Shown here piece after piece: positions 6,920 to 7,733 of a stretch of 7,733 bases of DNA. Source of the stretch: an uncultured Ruminococcus sp. (GTDB taxonomy: Bacteria; Bacillota; Clostridia; Oscillospirales; Ruminococcaceae); assembly GCA_946188175.1 (NCBI GenBank), contig CAMHUJ010000068.1, positions 1-7,733 of the forward strand. The letters run 5' to 3'. The stretch's first letter is position 1, and each line of letters starts with the position of its first letter. Below the pieces are notes generated by a model that was given only the letters and a program-made list of their open reading frames with translations, made no database searches and had not been told where the DNA came from. Made by a program: the position numbers and the translations under genes.

Positions 6920-7047
6920 CAGTATAATGCGCCCGGTTCTCCTTCGCGGATTGCCTTTGACTGTTCGATTTTCAGAACTTCCGGAAGCCGACGTGTTTGC
7001 TGCGCCGCTAGGAGCCGAGCTTCTGTTTCATTACGCGGCCATTTTTG
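6919..7047 (-). pseudogene. Possible decapitated C-terminal gene fragment
   Basis: On the minus strand 42 codons are open between a TAA (7050-7048) and a TGA (6921-6919), with no usable start codon. The translation is strikingly protein-like and helical (ends K-A-I-R-E-G-E-P-G-A-L-Y). The stop is followed within about 7 bases by a hairpin with a T-tract, as expected at the 3' end of a real gene. I do not recognise the family. It could be the leftover tail of a minus-strand gene whose body was deleted, or a chance open frame. Confidence 0.3.
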
Positions 7048-7108
7048 TTACGATGTGCGTATTCAAGGCATCTGTGGTATAATAAATATTATTTTTTCAA
7101 AATGGCCG
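7036..7108. repeat. 10-bp inverted repeat framing the sigma-ORF promoter
   Basis: CGGCCATTTT (7036-7045) and AAAATGGCCG (7099-7108) are perfect inverted copies 53 bases apart, with the extended -10 element between them. They could be paired operator half sites, a long-range stem in DNA/RNA, or the ends of a tiny inserted element. No target duplication is evident at the outer edges. Confidence 0.45.
7075..7083 (+). promoter_or_regulatory. Extended -10 promoter of the sigma-like ORF
   Basis: TGGTATAAT is a perfect extended -10. The sequence at the expected -35 position (GTGCGT) is not consensus. Predicted start near 7090 gives a leader of about 77 bases. Confidence 0.6.
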
Positions 7109-7166
7109 TCACCTGACCTCCGCTTTTTTCGTCTATAAGGGTGAAGGGGCATCGAGGAGGTGCGCT

Positions 7167-7733
7167 ATGGAAGATCTTCATATCATAGAGCTTTACTGGC
7201 AGAGAAATGAATCTGCGATAAAAGAGAGCCAAATGAAATACGGCGGTTATTGCAGTACCATTGCAAACAGCATTTTACATTCGGCAGAGGATACAGAAGA
7301 ATGCGTGAATGATACATGGTTTCGTGCTTGGAATACTATGCCCCCTGAAAAGCCGAACCGGTTGGCGGTATTTCTCGGTAGGATCACCCGTAATCTTGCG
7401 ATAGATAATATCAATATTTACTATCTGGATGGAACTGAGATGAAGAGCGTATCAGAATTCCTTCCATGCGCTCCAAAATATATCTTTGAATCATGGAAGT
7501 CTTATAATCATATAGGCAGTGAAGTGCATTTGATAAATGTTAATTGTGACAACAACGGAACAGAAGGTTCTGATTCATCTGTCGCCTATTATCAAGCAGG
7601 AGATCATTTTACGTTGATGCTCAACGCCGACGATCCGTCGGAATTCTGCTTCCCCGGCGGGATCCCGTGCAAGGCGCATAATCACGCGTATAACCTCTAT
7701 CTGTACGGGACGGCGTTCTTCTTCGTAGTCGCT
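7167..7733 (+). CDS. Chimeric ORF: ECF sigma factor region 2 joined in frame to an unrelated domain; runs off the window
   Basis: A perfect AGGAGG (7155-7160) lies 6 bases before the ATG. Residues 1-80 are a typical ECF sigma region 2 of the Clostridia/Ruminococcus kind: E-L-Y-W-Q-R-N-E-S-A-I, then K-Y-G-G-Y-C, then A-E-D-T-E-E-C-V-N-D-T-W (core-binding helix), then F-L-G-R-I-T-R-N-L-A-I-D (-10 reading helix). At about residue 80-82 (near 7407), where K/R-rich linker and then sigma region 4 should follow, the sequence becomes N-I-N-I-Y-Y-L-D-G and stays open for over 100 codons without region 4. The second part (I-F-E-S-W-K..., F-T-L-M-L-N-A-D) looks like a beta-rich extracytoplasmic domain, vaguely GerMN-like; this is a guess. 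From about 7610 the codon use becomes more GC-rich. Without region 4 it could not recognise -35 boxes normally, so it is either a rearranged relic or an odd fusion. Confidence 0.7.
   Translation, partial: MEDLHIIELYWQRNESAIKESQMKYGGYCSTIANSILHSAEDTEECVNDTWFRAWNTMPPEKPNRLAVFLGRITRNLAIDNINIYYLDGTEMKSVSEFLPCAPKYIFESWKSYNHIGSEVHLINVNCDNNGTEGSDSSVAYYQAGDHFTLMLNADDPSEFCFPGGIPCKAHNHAYNLYLYGTAFFFVVA

Noticed and set aside
6923..6928. TATAAT after the second hairpin as a promoter
   Set aside because: No TGn and no -35 box (a T-tract occupies that position); a better promoter lies at 7075-7083 next to the gene.

Overview
The window looks like a piece of a cellulosome-forming, Ruminococcus-like Firmicutes (Oscillospiraceae) chromosome. 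The main evidence is a secreted GH5 endoglucanase with a CBM6-like module and a C-terminal type I dockerin. Promoters have TGnTATAAT-type -10 elements, ribosome binding sites are GGAGG-like, and coding GC is near 50%. No lineage assignment can be proven without a search.

Layout from left to right. (1) 1-1833 (+): the 3' part of a membrane-anchored transglutaminase-like protein of the TgpA type, whose N-terminus lies outside the window. (2) 1918-1954: a bidirectional terminator between convergent genes. (3) 2010-3464 (-): a GTG-started lipoprotein with a Ser/Thr-rich tether, two lipocalin-like 'L.G.W' beta modules and a C-terminal domain resembling the IseA fold. (4) 3465-3746: a divergent intergenic region with two extended -10 promoters and a perfect 16-bp palindrome. 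(5) 3747-4607 (+): a second protein built from the same beta modules. It seems to lack a full signal peptide, and its frame runs straight through its own intrinsic terminator, so it may be decaying. (6) 4608-5099: a gene-poor stretch with a good promoter and a long leader for the cellulase. (7) 5100-6785 (+): the GH5-CBM6-dockerin cellulase, followed by a terminator. (8) 6786-7166: a second hairpin terminator, a possible decapitated C-terminal gene fragment on the minus strand, and an extended -10 promoter framed by a 10-bp inverted repeat. (9) 7167 to the right edge (+): an ORF that begins as a normal ECF sigma factor (region 2) but switches, in frame, to unrelated sequence at the point where the sigma2-sigma4 linker should start.

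The visible genes are mostly surface or secreted functions: an envelope transglutaminase, a lipoprotein and its module-sharing neighbour, and a cellulosomal enzyme. Each appears to be a separate transcription unit. The most unusual parts are the chimeric sigma ORF, the ORF that overruns its own terminator, and the divergent pair of proteins sharing beta modules around a palindromic operator-like site. No CRISPR array, tRNA, rRNA or complete mobile element is visible.
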